A stretch of DNA of 64,000 nucleotides, taken from assembly GCF_036812735.1 (NCBI RefSeq), contig NZ_CP117523.1:2852001-2916000 (forward strand), read 5' to 3'. The notes beneath the pieces were generated by a model that was not told where the DNA came from, ran no database searches, and worked only from the letters and a program-made list of their open reading frames with translations. Shown here piece by piece: positions 35,821-44,547 of the stretch. A program made the translations under genes and the position numbers. The stretch's first letter is position 1. Every line of letters begins with the position of its first letter. The DNA comes from Terrisporobacter glycolicus ATCC 14880 = DSM 1288 (GTDB lineage: Bacteria; Bacillota; Clostridia; Peptostreptococcales; Peptostreptococcaceae).

Positions 35821-36454
35821 CTGATTTTAATTCTTTTCTCAACTTTTTAAGAGCTTTTTTTTCAATTCTTGATACATAAGAACGTGATATGTTAAGTTTT
35901 TGAGATATTTCTCGTTGAGTTTTATATCCCAAAGGTGTAAGTCCATATCTTAATTGAATAATTTCTTTTTCTCGATCTGTGAGAATTTTATCCAACTTTT
36001 CATAAAGCTTACTTATTTGTACTTTTAATTCAACCTGGTCTATTACATAATCAGGTTCAGTACCTAATATATCTATTAAGCTAATGGAATTCCCTTCCTT
36101 ATCTACACCAATAGGGTCTTGAAGAGAAACTTGCACCTTATTCTTTTTATTAGTTCTGATATTCATTAGAATTTCATTTTCTATACATTTGGATGCATAA
36201 GTTGCTAGTCTTGTTCCCTTATCTACTTTAAATGTCTCTATGGCCTTAATCAAACCAATGGTCCCTATTGATATAAGATCATCTTGGTCCTCATTAGAGT
36301 TATTATATTTTTTTGCTATATGAGCAACTAATCTCATGTTTCTCTCTATTAAAACTTCTTTAGCTTCTTGATTATTTTCGTTTTTTAATAAAGATAAATA
36401 ATGTATCTCTTCTTCAGGGGTTAATGGTTTTTCGAATGATTTTAGAATAGTCAA
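35804..36454 (-). CDS. sigK: Sporulation sigma factor SigK, uninterrupted and without a pro-sequence
   Basis: Late mother-cell RNA polymerase sigma factor that drives cortex, coat and lysis genes. Region 2 is clear (LVAHIAKKY, DLISIGTIGLIKAIETF, GTRLATYASKCIENEILMNIR) and region 4 has ISQKLNISRSYVSRIEKKA. The N-terminus goes straight into ILKSFEKPLTPEEE, so the roughly 20-residue pro-sequence of Bacillus is absent, as reported for C. difficile. The gene is continuous, with no skin element. I prefer the TTG at 36454 (216 aa) because GGGGGTGG lies 4 bases upstream and the predicted transcript begins near 36480. The GTG at 36481 would then be at or before the mRNA end. Confidence 0.93.
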   Translation of the reverse strand: MTILKSFEKPLTPEEEIHYLSLLKNENNQEAKEVLIERNMRLVAHIAKKYNNSNEDQDDLISIGTIGLIKAIETFKVDKGTRLATYASKCIENEILMNIRTNKKNKVQVSLQDPIGVDKEGNSISLIDILGTEPDYVIDQVELKVQISKLYEKLDKILTDREKEIIQLRYGLTPLGYKTQREISQKLNISRSYVSRIEKKALKKLRKELKSEKSLE

Positions 36455-36486
36455 CAGGCCACCCCCTTTTTTAGGTGTCACTCTAA

Positions 36487-36494
36487 ATTATATG
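36487..36494 (-). promoter_or_regulatory. Putative mother-cell (sigma-E-like) -10 of sigK
   Basis: CATATAAT on the minus strand resembles the sigma-E -10 (CATACAAT type). A GTCAACTT lies about 14 bases upstream where the -35 would be. TAGTCAAC/GTTGACTA (36448-36455 and 36511-36518) form an inverted repeat around this region. Confidence 0.4.
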
Positions 36495-36531
36495 AAAGTG
36501 ACCTGGTAAAGTTGACTACTCTTCGTTAAAT

Positions 36532-38193
36532 TTATTTTAAATTTTCACAGATTTCTTTGAAAGTTGGAGTTGCTGACTTACTTTCTTTTTCTGTTCCCTC
36601 AATTATAATTGTTATGGCATATTTAGGATTTATTTCTGGATAAAAACCTGTTATCCATCCATGTGATATATCCTTTCCATCTAAACTACTTTGAGCCGTA
36701 CCTGTTTTTACACCACATCCTCCTTGTAAATCTGATAATGCTTTTGCTGTACCAACTTTTGATACTTTCATCATCATGTTTTTAATTCTAGTCATAGTAT
36801 AAGGAGATATTATTTCTGATTTTTTACTAGATTTATATTCTTTTATCGTGTTTTTATTATTATTTATAATACTATCATATATATATAGTGGCATATATGT
36901 TCCATTATTAGCTATCGCTTGAGTAAGTTGGTTAATTTGAAGTGGGGTAAACTCTATATTAGCCTGACCAATTGCTAAATTACTAAGCGCTATATCTTCA
37001 GGTATTTTAGAATCTTTTTCTTCATCTATCCCTATATCTACTTTTTCATCTAAATGAAGTGTTTTTATGGCTTCAAATATCTTTTCACTACCTACTCGTT
37101 TTGCTATATCATAAAATGCACAGTTACAAGAATTAGCCAATGCATCGCTAACATCTTCTGAACCATGAGCAACATTATTATTGCAATTCAAAACTTTGCC
37201 TGAAGTTCCTATTTGTGCACTACCATTACAGTTATATCTGTAATTTTCATCTATTGCATTATTTTCAAGTGCTGCATATAGTACTACTAGCTTAAATACA
37301 GACCCTGGAGGATAGGTAACAGCTAGAGCTCTATTTTGTAGCTCACCTTTTGCACTATCACTATAATCAGATATTTCATTTTGATCAAAGTTTGGCCTAG
37401 AACACATTGCTAAAATTGCACCTGTTTTAATATCTGATACTATTACTGAACTAGGATTTTCTTCTTTATCCATAATTTTTTCTACTTTTTCTTGTATCTT
37501 AGAATCTATGCTTATTTTAAGATGTGAAGAATTTTCTCCACTTGAACTTTCTTCTATGCTTCCCTTTAAGTAATTAAGACCTTTATTATTTACACCTGCT
37601 TTAAATACAGATACATAATTTCTATTGCTATCTTTTAGTTCTTCATTCATATATTTTTCTATCCCACTAACTCCATTGTTTTCTGATTTTTTTACATATC
37701 CTATTAAATGCGTTAGTAAACTATTATCTGAATATCTAATAGTTTTTTCTTTTACTGAGATATTTTTCTCTTTTAATTCGTCTATTTTACTTTCATCAAT
37801 ATAATCAATATCTATTTCGATAATTTCATTTGATATCTGTTCTTGTACTGCTTTATAAATATCTTCTTCAGTTAATTTTGTTGCTTTTTTTATAAGTGAT
37901 ACATTTTGATAATTACCACTTATTATATCTTTTGGTACAAGCAATACTTTAGTTTTTTTCTTATCTGTAAGAGGCAAATTATTTATATCATAAATTATTC
38001 CCCTTCCACTATTTAAATTTATTGTTTCTAAACTTTGGCTCTCTACTTTACTTTCATATTCTTTATTTTTAAATATTGCTAAATTTGATATTTCATAAAT
38101 TAGATAAACACACAATAATAAAAAAACAATAAAAAAACAATTTATCCTTCTTCTTATTAATTTATTCGATGTATTTTTTTTCTTCCTTGTCAT
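36532..38193 (-). CDS. Class B penicillin-binding protein (transpeptidase)
   Basis: Membrane-anchored peptidoglycan transpeptidase. An N-terminal anchor (INCFFIVFLLLCVYLIYEI) is followed by the PBP dimerisation domain with SGRGIIYD. The penicillin-binding domain has PPGSVFK (S-x-x-K), SCN (S-x-N) and KTGTAQ. The ATG at 38193 follows AGAGGTGAT, whereas an ATG at 38211 lies before it, so the protein is about 553 aa. It lies 78 bases upstream of sigK, which together with the length and lack of PASTA domains suggests a sporulation PBP, but this is inference. Confidence 0.9.
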   Translation of the reverse strand: MTRKKKNTSNKLIRRRINCFFIVFLLLCVYLIYEISNLAIFKNKEYESKVESQSLETINLNSGRGIIYDINNLPLTDKKKTKVLLVPKDIISGNYQNVSLIKKATKLTEEDIYKAVQEQISNEIIEIDIDYIDESKIDELKEKNISVKEKTIRYSDNSLLTHLIGYVKKSENNGVSGIEKYMNEELKDSNRNYVSVFKAGVNNKGLNYLKGSIEESSSGENSSHLKISIDSKIQEKVEKIMDKEENPSSVIVSDIKTGAILAMCSRPNFDQNEISDYSDSAKGELQNRALAVTYPPGSVFKLVVLYAALENNAIDENYRYNCNGSAQIGTSGKVLNCNNNVAHGSEDVSDALANSCNCAFYDIAKRVGSEKIFEAIKTLHLDEKVDIGIDEEKDSKIPEDIALSNLAIGQANIEFTPLQINQLTQAIANNGTYMPLYIYDSIINNNKNTIKEYKSSKKSEIISPYTMTRIKNMMMKVSKVGTAKALSDLQGGCGVKTGTAQSSLDGKDISHGWITGFYPEINPKYAITIIIEGTEKESKSATPTFKEICENLK

Positions 38194-38299
38194 CCAATCA
38201 CCTCTTATCATTTGTAATTATTTTTGACAACTAAAAGAAAAAAAATACTGTAATGGTAAATTTTATATTTGAAATCATGTTTTATTTTTGAGCACAAAA

Positions 38300-38321
38300 A
38301 AAGCTCCCTATTGGAAGCTTT
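38300..38321 (-). terminator. Terminator of the MarR gene
   Basis: AAAGCTCCC and GGAAGCTTT pair with one wobble and are followed by TTTTTTTG on the minus strand. The stem overlaps the last codons of the gene. Confidence 0.8.
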
Positions 38322-38763
38322 CATATTTTCTTTCAAAGAATCTGCTTGCTTTTCCTAAAATTTTTGTTAATATTTCTAAATCTTCACCTTTAAACGCCTC
38401 TAATATAGCATCTATCATTTCTTTATGGAAGATACTATGGACATTAAATACTTCTTCTCCTTTTTCAGTTAAATTAACAAGTACTACTCTTCTATCTTCT
38501 TCAATCCTTTTTCGTTCCACATAACCTTTTTTAATCAGTCTATTTATCGCTGTAGTTAGCGTTCCAACAGTAATTCTCAAATCATGTGCAATTTCTCCCA
38601 TTGTTCTATTTCCTTCTTTACCTATTGCTTCTATAGTATGTATTTCCGTAATAGATAAATTAGCAAACTCCGTATTTTTCATTGATTTTTCTTCAATATG
38701 TAAAATATCATTAAATAATTGAACTAATAATTTATTTAAAATTTCCTCTTTTTTATTTTCCAT
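38308..38763 (-). CDS. MarR-family transcriptional regulator
   Basis: Winged-helix regulator that binds DNA as a dimer. The HTH and wing are seen in MGEIAHDLRITVGTLTTAINRL and GYVERKRIEEDRRVVLVNLT. The length of 151 aa is normal. It resembles FabT-type regulators of fatty acid synthesis, but no fab genes are in the window, so the target is unknown. It is monocistronic with its own terminator. Confidence 0.9.
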   Translation of the reverse strand: MENKKEEILNKLLVQLFNDILHIEEKSMKNTEFANLSITEIHTIEAIGKEGNRTMGEIAHDLRITVGTLTTAINRLIKKGYVERKRIEEDRRVVLVNLTEKGEEVFNVHSIFHKEMIDAILEAFKGEDLEILTKILGKASRFFERKYESFQ

Positions 38764-38937
38764 AATTTTGTACTCTCCGTCCTTTATATTATAAATGTAT
38801 TATAATAAATTTTTTGACACAATTCAATCTATACTATTTATATTTAACTTTTATAATAATACATTACTATTTTATTGTCTTTTCATACTCTTTATTTATC
38901 ATACCCATAAATATTATCTAATAATTACAATATTAAA

Positions 38938-38969
38938 AAATGCACATTTATTTTCATAATTGTGCACTT
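38938..38969 (-). terminator. Terminator of mltG-trmR-trhP
   Basis: AAATGCACA and TGTGCACTT pair with a wobble and are followed by TTTTTTAAT on the minus strand, 9 bases past the trhP stop. Confidence 0.75.
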
Positions 38970-38977
38970 TAATATTA

Positions 38978-39907
38978 CTATTTTGTATAGTCTATATTTT
39001 CTTCTAAATAAAATCCCGTTGTTAAGTATCTATGATCTATGTTTTTTAATTCTTCTAACCAATTTTTATCAAATTGCCAGTTATCCGAATTTTTTATAAA
39101 TTCATCAATAGCTTTTCTATATACTTTTATTACCTTTTCAGTATACTCATTAGATTTTAGATGTCCTTCTACAGTCAATATAGTAACACCAGATTTAATA
39201 AGTTCTGGTATAAACTCAATCATACATAAGTCTTTTGCTGCATAGAAGATCGTACCACCTTCATCTTCATATATTGGACAGTATTGACCTGGTCTTTTTT
39301 CTTCAACTAAGTTATAATGTTTTTCCTCATCATATTTTCCAGCATCTTTACTTGTCATATAATTTGATAATAACCTTCTTCCTGAGTATGACATTACCAT
39401 TGAGCCATGAACAAAAGCTTCTATTTCTAAATCTAATGGTGCATTCTTTCTTATTTCAATTATATCCCTAAGTCCTAATTCTTTAGCAAGCACAACTCTT
39501 TTAACACCTAGGTCATAATAAAATCTTACTGTTTCATAGTTGTAAATATTAGCTTGTATTCCCATATGAATTTTCATATTAGGTGTTACTTTTCTAACTA
39601 TTTCTAAAGTACCTGGCTCACATAATATTAACCCATCTACTTTCATATCCTTTAACTTTAATAAATATTCTTCTAACTTAACAAAATCATTATTATGTGG
39701 CAATAAAGATATGGTCACATAAACTTTTTTATTTCTTTCATGAGCAAATTTTATACCTTCCTCTAATTCTTCCATAGAAAATTTATTTGAAATAGTATCC
39801 ATTCCGAAAGTTTGCCCACCAATATATACACTATCCGCTCCACATTCAAGAGCAACTTTCAATCCTGCCAAATCTTTTGCAAAGGATGATAATTCTAAAT
39901 TTAACAT
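38978..39907 (-). CDS. trhP1: Peptidase U32-family protein, TrhP-like tRNA hydroxylation enzyme
   Basis: Member of the U32 family. Bacterial TrhP proteins (YrrN in Bacillus) form 5-hydroxyuridine at tRNA position 34 using prephenate. Signs are CGADSVYIGG near the N-terminus, EAFVHGSMVMSYSGRRLLSNY, and the Cys-containing QYCPIYE...YAAKDLCMI. The length of 309 aa matches YrrN. It starts on the TAATG of the preceding trmR, an overlap of one base. Together the two genes would make 5-methoxyuridine, as in the Bacillus yrrL-yrrM-yrrN order. Confidence 0.82.
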   Translation of the reverse strand: MLNLELSSFAKDLAGLKVALECGADSVYIGGQTFGMDTISNKFSMEELEEGIKFAHERNKKVYVTISLLPHNNDFVKLEEYLLKLKDMKVDGLILCEPGTLEIVRKVTPNMKIHMGIQANIYNYETVRFYYDLGVKRVVLAKELGLRDIIEIRKNAPLDLEIEAFVHGSMVMSYSGRRLLSNYMTSKDAGKYDEEKHYNLVEEKRPGQYCPIYEDEGGTIFYAAKDLCMIEFIPELIKSGVTILTVEGHLKSNEYTEKVIKVYRKAIDEFIKNSDNWQFDKNWLEELKNIDHRYLTTGFYLEENIDYTK

Positions 39908-40569
39908 TATTCTTCAACCCTTTCTGCTTCCTTGTAACTTAGAGCTACTCCATCTCCAATTGGTATTAATGATGTATTTAAGTAGTCACAATTACATATA
40001 TAGTTTAAATAGTTTCTCATTCTTTTTACAATAGTTTTTTTTCTTCTCATTACAAGAGCATCGTCAGCAATCATACCTTTGTAAAGAATATTATCCGAAA
40101 TCAAAAGACCACCAACTTTAAGTTTATCTATTACTAAATCATAAAATAATTTATATTGACCTTTAGCCGCATCTAAGAAAATCATATCAAATTCGCCTTC
40201 AACATTTTTTAATAATTCTTCAGCATCCCCTTCTAATAAGGTAATATTATTATCAAATCCTGATTTTTCAAAGTTTTTCTTTGCTTGTTCAATCATTTTT
40301 TCATTCCTCTCTACTGTTATTATCTTAGCTTCTCCATTTGTAGAAGTTGAAAATAAAATAGATGAGTATCCTATTGCACAGCCTACTTCAAGTATAACCT
40401 TTGGCTTTTGAACTTTTAATAAAACTTTCAATAAATCTGATACTTCTTTATGAACAATTGGTACATTATACTCTGCTGCATATTCTTCTAACTCTTTTAA
40501 TAAACCTTCTTTATCTTTTAGTGTTTCTCTTATATATCTTTCAACTTCATTATTTACAATATTACTCAA
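39907..40569 (-). CDS. trmR: O-methyltransferase TrmR (YrrM-like)
   Basis: SAM-dependent methyltransferase expected to methylate 5-hydroxyuridine at tRNA position 34 to 5-methoxyuridine. The SAM motif is ILEVGCAIGYSSILFS, and FDMIFLDAAKGQY gives the metal/acceptor side. I prefer the TTG at 40569 with AAGGAG 8 bases upstream; the in-frame GTG at 40578 lies within that ribosome-binding site. The protein is then 220 aa. It lies between mltG and trhP. Confidence 0.85.
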   Translation of the reverse strand: MSNIVNNEVERYIRETLKDKEGLLKELEEYAAEYNVPIVHKEVSDLLKVLLKVQKPKVILEVGCAIGYSSILFSTSTNGEAKIITVERNEKMIEQAKKNFEKSGFDNNITLLEGDAEELLKNVEGEFDMIFLDAAKGQYKLFYDLVIDKLKVGGLLISDNILYKGMIADDALVMRRKKTIVKRMRNYLNYICNCDYLNTSLIPIGDGVALSYKEAERVEE

Positions 40570-40618
40570 TTCTTTCACTCCTTAATTTATTACTTAACTT
40601 GCTCTCTTCAAATTAATA

Positions 40619-40650
40619 GGATTATGTCTCGAATTTTCAAGACATAATCC
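40619..40650 (-). other. Long stem-loop between mltG and trmR
   Basis: GGATTATGTCT and AGACATAATCC form an 11-bp perfect stem that can extend inward. No T run follows, so it is not a standard terminator. It may be an RNA processing or attenuation site. Confidence 0.5.
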
Positions 40651-40677
40651 ATACAAACTATCAATAATATACTTACC

Positions 40678-41745
40678 CTATTTATCTGTAGAATAACTAT
40701 TATTTCTTTCTTCTCTATCTTTTCTGTATTTCTCTACATTTTTTACATGTTCTTCATAGGTTTTACTATAATTATTTCCACCTTCTATAGTTGCCACAAA
40801 ATATAAATACTCTGTATTGTCTGGATATAAAACTGCTTCTATAGATTTTATACCAGGATTAGCTATAGGTGTAGGTGGTAAACCTGCAACCTTATAGGTA
40901 TTATATGGAGAATCAATTTTTAAATCATTATAAGTTATACTTTTCTTTCTTTCTTTAAAAATATATTGAATTGTTGCATCAGATTGTAATGGCATGTTTA
41001 TTTTTATTCTATTATAAAATACACTAGCTATTATTGGTCTATCTTCATCGAGTACTGCTTCTTTTTCTACTATAGATGCCAAGTTAACTACTTCATATAA
41101 AGATTTATTAAGTTCCTTTTGTTTTTTTTGTAATTTATCAGTATACTTTGAGTTAAAAGTTTCAAGCATGTGCTCTAAAACTTCTTTTTCACTTTGCTTT
41201 TCACTAAAGTAGTAAGTACTTGGATATAAAAAACCTTCTAAAGACTTAATCTTTTCATCATCTAGGAATTTAAATTTCTCCTTAAATTCTTTTGGGTTAT
41301 TTATAAGCTTTTCATAAACTTTTTTCTCACCCAATTTATTTTTAACAAGAATATCCATAATTTCAAAAGAAGTAGATCCTTCTGGAACTGTTATTTTTAT
41401 ACCATCGTTGTAAATTTTACCTTCAGATAAATCTTCAATTATTTCCTTATTTGAATAAGTTTGATTAAATAAATACTTTCCAGATTTAATCTTTGAAGAA
41501 TTATTACTTACTTTTACATATAATTTAAATAAAGTTTTATTTTTAATTAAATTGTTTTCTTTTAATATATCCGTAACTTGGCTTAAAGTAGACCCTGTTG
41601 GAATATCAATCACAATATCTTCTTTATTCCCCTTATTATATGGACCCATTTGTTGAATAACTACAAAAGTTGTCACAATAATTAAAATTAAAACTGCAAT
41701 TATAAAAACTACAATTTTTTTACCTTTGTCATTGTTCAGATTCAT
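40678..41745 (-). CDS. mltG: Endolytic murein transglycosylase MltG
   Basis: Single-span membrane enzyme that cuts nascent glycan strands. The N-terminus has one membrane anchor (IVVFIIAVLILIIVTTFVVI). A LysM-like region and the YceG domain follow, with SIVEKEA holding the catalytic Glu, ASVFYNRI, MPLQSDATIQY, SPYNTY and GLPPTPIANPG. The length of 355 aa is normal. It heads the mltG-trmR-trhP group. Confidence 0.95.
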   Translation of the reverse strand: MNLNNDKGKKIVVFIIAVLILIIVTTFVVIQQMGPYNKGNKEDIVIDIPTGSTLSQVTDILKENNLIKNKTLFKLYVKVSNNSSKIKSGKYLFNQTYSNKEIIEDLSEGKIYNDGIKITVPEGSTSFEIMDILVKNKLGEKKVYEKLINNPKEFKEKFKFLDDEKIKSLEGFLYPSTYYFSEKQSEKEVLEHMLETFNSKYTDKLQKKQKELNKSLYEVVNLASIVEKEAVLDEDRPIIASVFYNRIKINMPLQSDATIQYIFKERKKSITYNDLKIDSPYNTYKVAGLPPTPIANPGIKSIEAVLYPDNTEYLYFVATIEGGNNYSKTYEEHVKNVEKYRKDREERNNSYSTDK

Positions 41746-41866
41746 AAGTTGCTAACTCCTTATCTCTTTTATATCCTTTTTATTATAAATCTAAGGTTAA
41801 AATATTTCAATAAAAATGTCGTAAATTAAAAAATTCACTTTGTTTAATTCAACATATTAAAAATTA

Positions 41867-41906
41867 AAAAAAGCTTAACTTTATTTTTTACAAGTTAAGC
41901 TTTTTT
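41867..41906 (-). terminator. Terminator of deoA
   Basis: AAAAAAGCTTAACTT and AAGTTAAGCTTTTTT form a perfect 15-bp stem with a 10-base loop, 10 bases past the deoA stop. Confidence 0.85.
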
Positions 41907-41916
41907 AAACATTTAA

Positions 41917-43242
41917 CTAGAATTTACTTATTCCATCTTTTGTCACAACACCATATATTAGTTTTTTAGGTTCTGCTTTTTCTTCACCTATTATATAAGC
42001 ATTTTTAAACCTTTTCTTAGCATCTTCAAATTTACTTTCTCTATTAAAGTGCATTAAAGCTAAAATATCTCCTTCATTTACAAAGTCTCCAACTTTTTTC
42101 TTTAAAATTATACCCGCGCTTAAGTCTAACTCATCTTCTTTTGTTTCTCTTCCTGCACCAAGTATCATGGCACTTACTCCAACAGCTTCTGCTTCTATTT
42201 TATCAATGAAACCTGTTTTATCAGATTTTATTTCAATAATATGATTTGCTTTAGGTAATAAAGCGTAATCATCAGCTATGTCAGGATTTCCACCTTGATT
42301 AGCAACGAATTCTTTGAATTTTTCTATAGCTAAACCAGATTCCAGAACTTGATTTATTCTTTTTACTCCATCTTCATAATCAGAAGCTACCTTGGATGAT
42401 ACTAACATATATGCACCTAATGTCTTACAAAGTGTCATAAAGTCTTTTGGCCCTCTTCCTTTTAATGCTTCTATAGCTTCTATAACTTCTAAAGAGTTCC
42501 CAACAGCACTTCCTAAAGGTTCATCCATATCACTTATTATGGCAATAGTTTCTCTATTCATAGCTGTTCCTATTTCTACCATTTCTTTAGCTAATGCAAA
42601 AGAGTCATCTAAAGTTTTCATAAATGCTCCATCTCCAGTTTTAACATCTAAAACTATAGCATCAGCTCCAGAAGCTAGTTTTTTGCACATAATAGATGCA
42701 GCTATTAAAGATATATTATCAACTGTTGCTGTAACATCTCTAAGAGCATACATTTTTTTATCAGCAACTGCTATTGATGCTGTTTGTCCACAAACAGCTA
42801 TTTTTATATCGTTTACTGAGTCTATAAATTTCTTAGGAGTCATTTCTATTGAAAATCCAGGTATAGCTTCTAGCTTATCTAGCGTTCCTCCTGTATGTCC
42901 AAGTCCTCTACCTGACATCTTAGCAACTGGAACACCACAAGCTGCCATTAAAGGCGCTAAGGCAATTGTAGTCTTATCTCCTACCCCACCTGTAGAGTGT
43001 TTATCAACTTTTACTCCATTTATTGCAGATAAGTCCATTACCTCTCCAGAATTCATCATGGCCTCTGTTAAATAAGCAGTTTCTTGCTTATTCATTTTAT
43101 TTAAGTATACTGCCATTAAAAGAGCTGATGCTTGATAATCTGGAATTTCTCCTTTTGAATATCTATCTACGAAAAAGTCTATTTCTTCTTTTGTCAATTC
43201 TTCTCTATCTCTCTTTTTTCTTATTATATCGTATATTCTCAT
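41917..43242 (-). CDS. deoA: Pyrimidine-nucleoside phosphorylase
   Basis: Cleaves thymidine/uridine (pyrimidine nucleosides) with phosphate to base and (deoxy)ribose-1-phosphate. Signature residues are SGRGLGHTGGTLDKLE and KHSTGGVGDKTT. The length of 441 aa is typical of the Firmicute enzyme (often called pdp). GGAGGC precedes the ATG. It follows deoB by about 110 bases; together the two form a nucleoside salvage pair. Confidence 0.95.
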   Translation of the reverse strand: MRIYDIIRKKRDREELTKEEIDFFVDRYSKGEIPDYQASALLMAVYLNKMNKQETAYLTEAMMNSGEVMDLSAINGVKVDKHSTGGVGDKTTIALAPLMAACGVPVAKMSGRGLGHTGGTLDKLEAIPGFSIEMTPKKFIDSVNDIKIAVCGQTASIAVADKKMYALRDVTATVDNISLIAASIMCKKLASGADAIVLDVKTGDGAFMKTLDDSFALAKEMVEIGTAMNRETIAIISDMDEPLGSAVGNSLEVIEAIEALKGRGPKDFMTLCKTLGAYMLVSSKVASDYEDGVKRINQVLESGLAIEKFKEFVANQGGNPDIADDYALLPKANHIIEIKSDKTGFIDKIEAEAVGVSAMILGAGRETKEDELDLSAGIILKKKVGDFVNEGDILALMHFNRESKFEDAKKRFKNAYIIGEEKAEPKKLIYGVVTKDGISKF

Positions 43243-43351
43243 GATTGCCTCCTAAAAATTCACTTTACTTGTACCAAGATGTTGACGAATAACTTTATGT
43301 CGCAAACGATCTTTAAAAACAGATCTGTTCTATTTTAAGATATTGTAAATT

Positions 43352-44524
43352 TTATTGTAATATTTCATTCTTAAAGCTTTCACCATTAACAGGTAATTTA
43401 ACATTTAAAATATCTGCTACAGTAGCTCCTATATCTGCAAAACTTTTTCTTATACCTAAATTTACTCCACTTTTAATATTTTTACCATACACAAGTACTG
43501 GTATATATTCCCTAGTATGATCAGTTCCTTTGTAAGTAGGATCATTACCATGGTCTGCATTAATTATTAATATATCGTCTTCTTTCATTGATGATATAAT
43601 TTCAGGTATTCTAGCGTCAAATTCTTCTAGAGCTTCTTTATATCCTAAAGAGTTTCTTCTGTGTCCATATTTTGAATCAAAGTCAACTAAGTTCGTGAAG
43701 ATTACTCCATTATTTTCTTTTTTAATATAATTTATAGTTTGATCTACGCCATCCATATTATCTTTAGTATGTATAGCTTCAGTTATACCTTGTCCATTAA
43801 ATATATCTTCTATTTTTCCCACACCTATAACATCTAAGCTTGATTCTTTTAGTGTATCCAATACTGTAGGCTCAAATGGATTTAATGAGTAATCTCTTCT
43901 GTTAGAAGTTCTTTCAAAGTGTCCAGCTTTCTTTCCTATATAAGGTCTTGCTATTATTCTAGCTACAGCATTATCACCCATCATTATTTCTCTTGCAATT
44001 TCACACATTTTATATAATTCTTCAAGAGGTATTATATCTTCATGAGCTGCTATTTGGAACACACTATCGGCTGAAGTGTAAACTATTACATCTCCTGTTT
44101 TCATTTGATGTTCCCCATACTCATCAAGTATAGCTGTTCCAGAAGCCGGTTTATTTCCAACAACTTTTCTTCCTGTTCTTTTTTCAAACTCATCAATTAT
44201 TTCTTTTGTAAATCCATTTGGAAAAGTTTTAAATGGCTGTTCTACTAAAACTCCGGTCATTTCCCAGTGACCTGTTGTTGTATCTTTTCCACAAGATAGC
44301 TCATCGCATTTACCAAAAGAGCCCATTGGATTTACTTCTTTTGGCAAATAGTCTATTCCATCTATATTTCCAAGTCCTAATTTAACCATATTAGGTATTT
44401 TTATATCTTTATGATTTTTAACTATATTACCTAAAGTGTTTACTCCTATATCTCCAAACTTCTCTGAATCTTTAAGTGCACCTACTCCAACACTATCTAT
44501 AACCATCCATATTATTCTACTCAT
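43352..44524 (-). CDS. deoB: Phosphopentomutase
   Basis: Converts (deoxy)ribose-1-phosphate to the 5-phosphate; alkaline-phosphatase-fold metalloenzyme with two Mn ions. Visible are the N-terminal WMVIDSVGVGALKD, GKDTTTGHWE with the phosphothreonine site, and NADHGNDPTYKGTDHTRE with metal ligands. The length of 390 aa is normal. AAAGGAGG precedes the ATG. It lies 23 bases after the xerD-like gene, as in the conserved Bacillus-type order xerD-drm. Confidence 0.97.
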   Translation of the reverse strand: MSRIIWMVIDSVGVGALKDSEKFGDIGVNTLGNIVKNHKDIKIPNMVKLGLGNIDGIDYLPKEVNPMGSFGKCDELSCGKDTTTGHWEMTGVLVEQPFKTFPNGFTKEIIDEFEKRTGRKVVGNKPASGTAILDEYGEHQMKTGDVIVYTSADSVFQIAAHEDIIPLEELYKMCEIAREIMMGDNAVARIIARPYIGKKAGHFERTSNRRDYSLNPFEPTVLDTLKESSLDVIGVGKIEDIFNGQGITEAIHTKDNMDGVDQTINYIKKENNGVIFTNLVDFDSKYGHRRNSLGYKEALEEFDARIPEIISSMKEDDILIINADHGNDPTYKGTDHTREYIPVLVYGKNIKSGVNLGIRKSFADIGATVADILNVKLPVNGESFKNEILQ

Positions 44525-44547
44525 ACAAATTTCCTCCTTTATATGTC

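Noticed and set aside
36455-36481. Short pro-sequence-like extension of SigK from the GTG at 36481
   Set aside because: Its codons read through the GGGGGTGG ribosome-binding site, and the predicted transcript starts at about the same place.
41831-41850. Further copies of the AAATTCACT repeat (also near 43256)
   Set aside because: Only the first nine or ten bases match the repeat family; the rest does not align.
42392-43075. Plus-strand frame of 227 codons
   Set aside because: It lies entirely opposite deoA, which has a clear phosphorylase signature.
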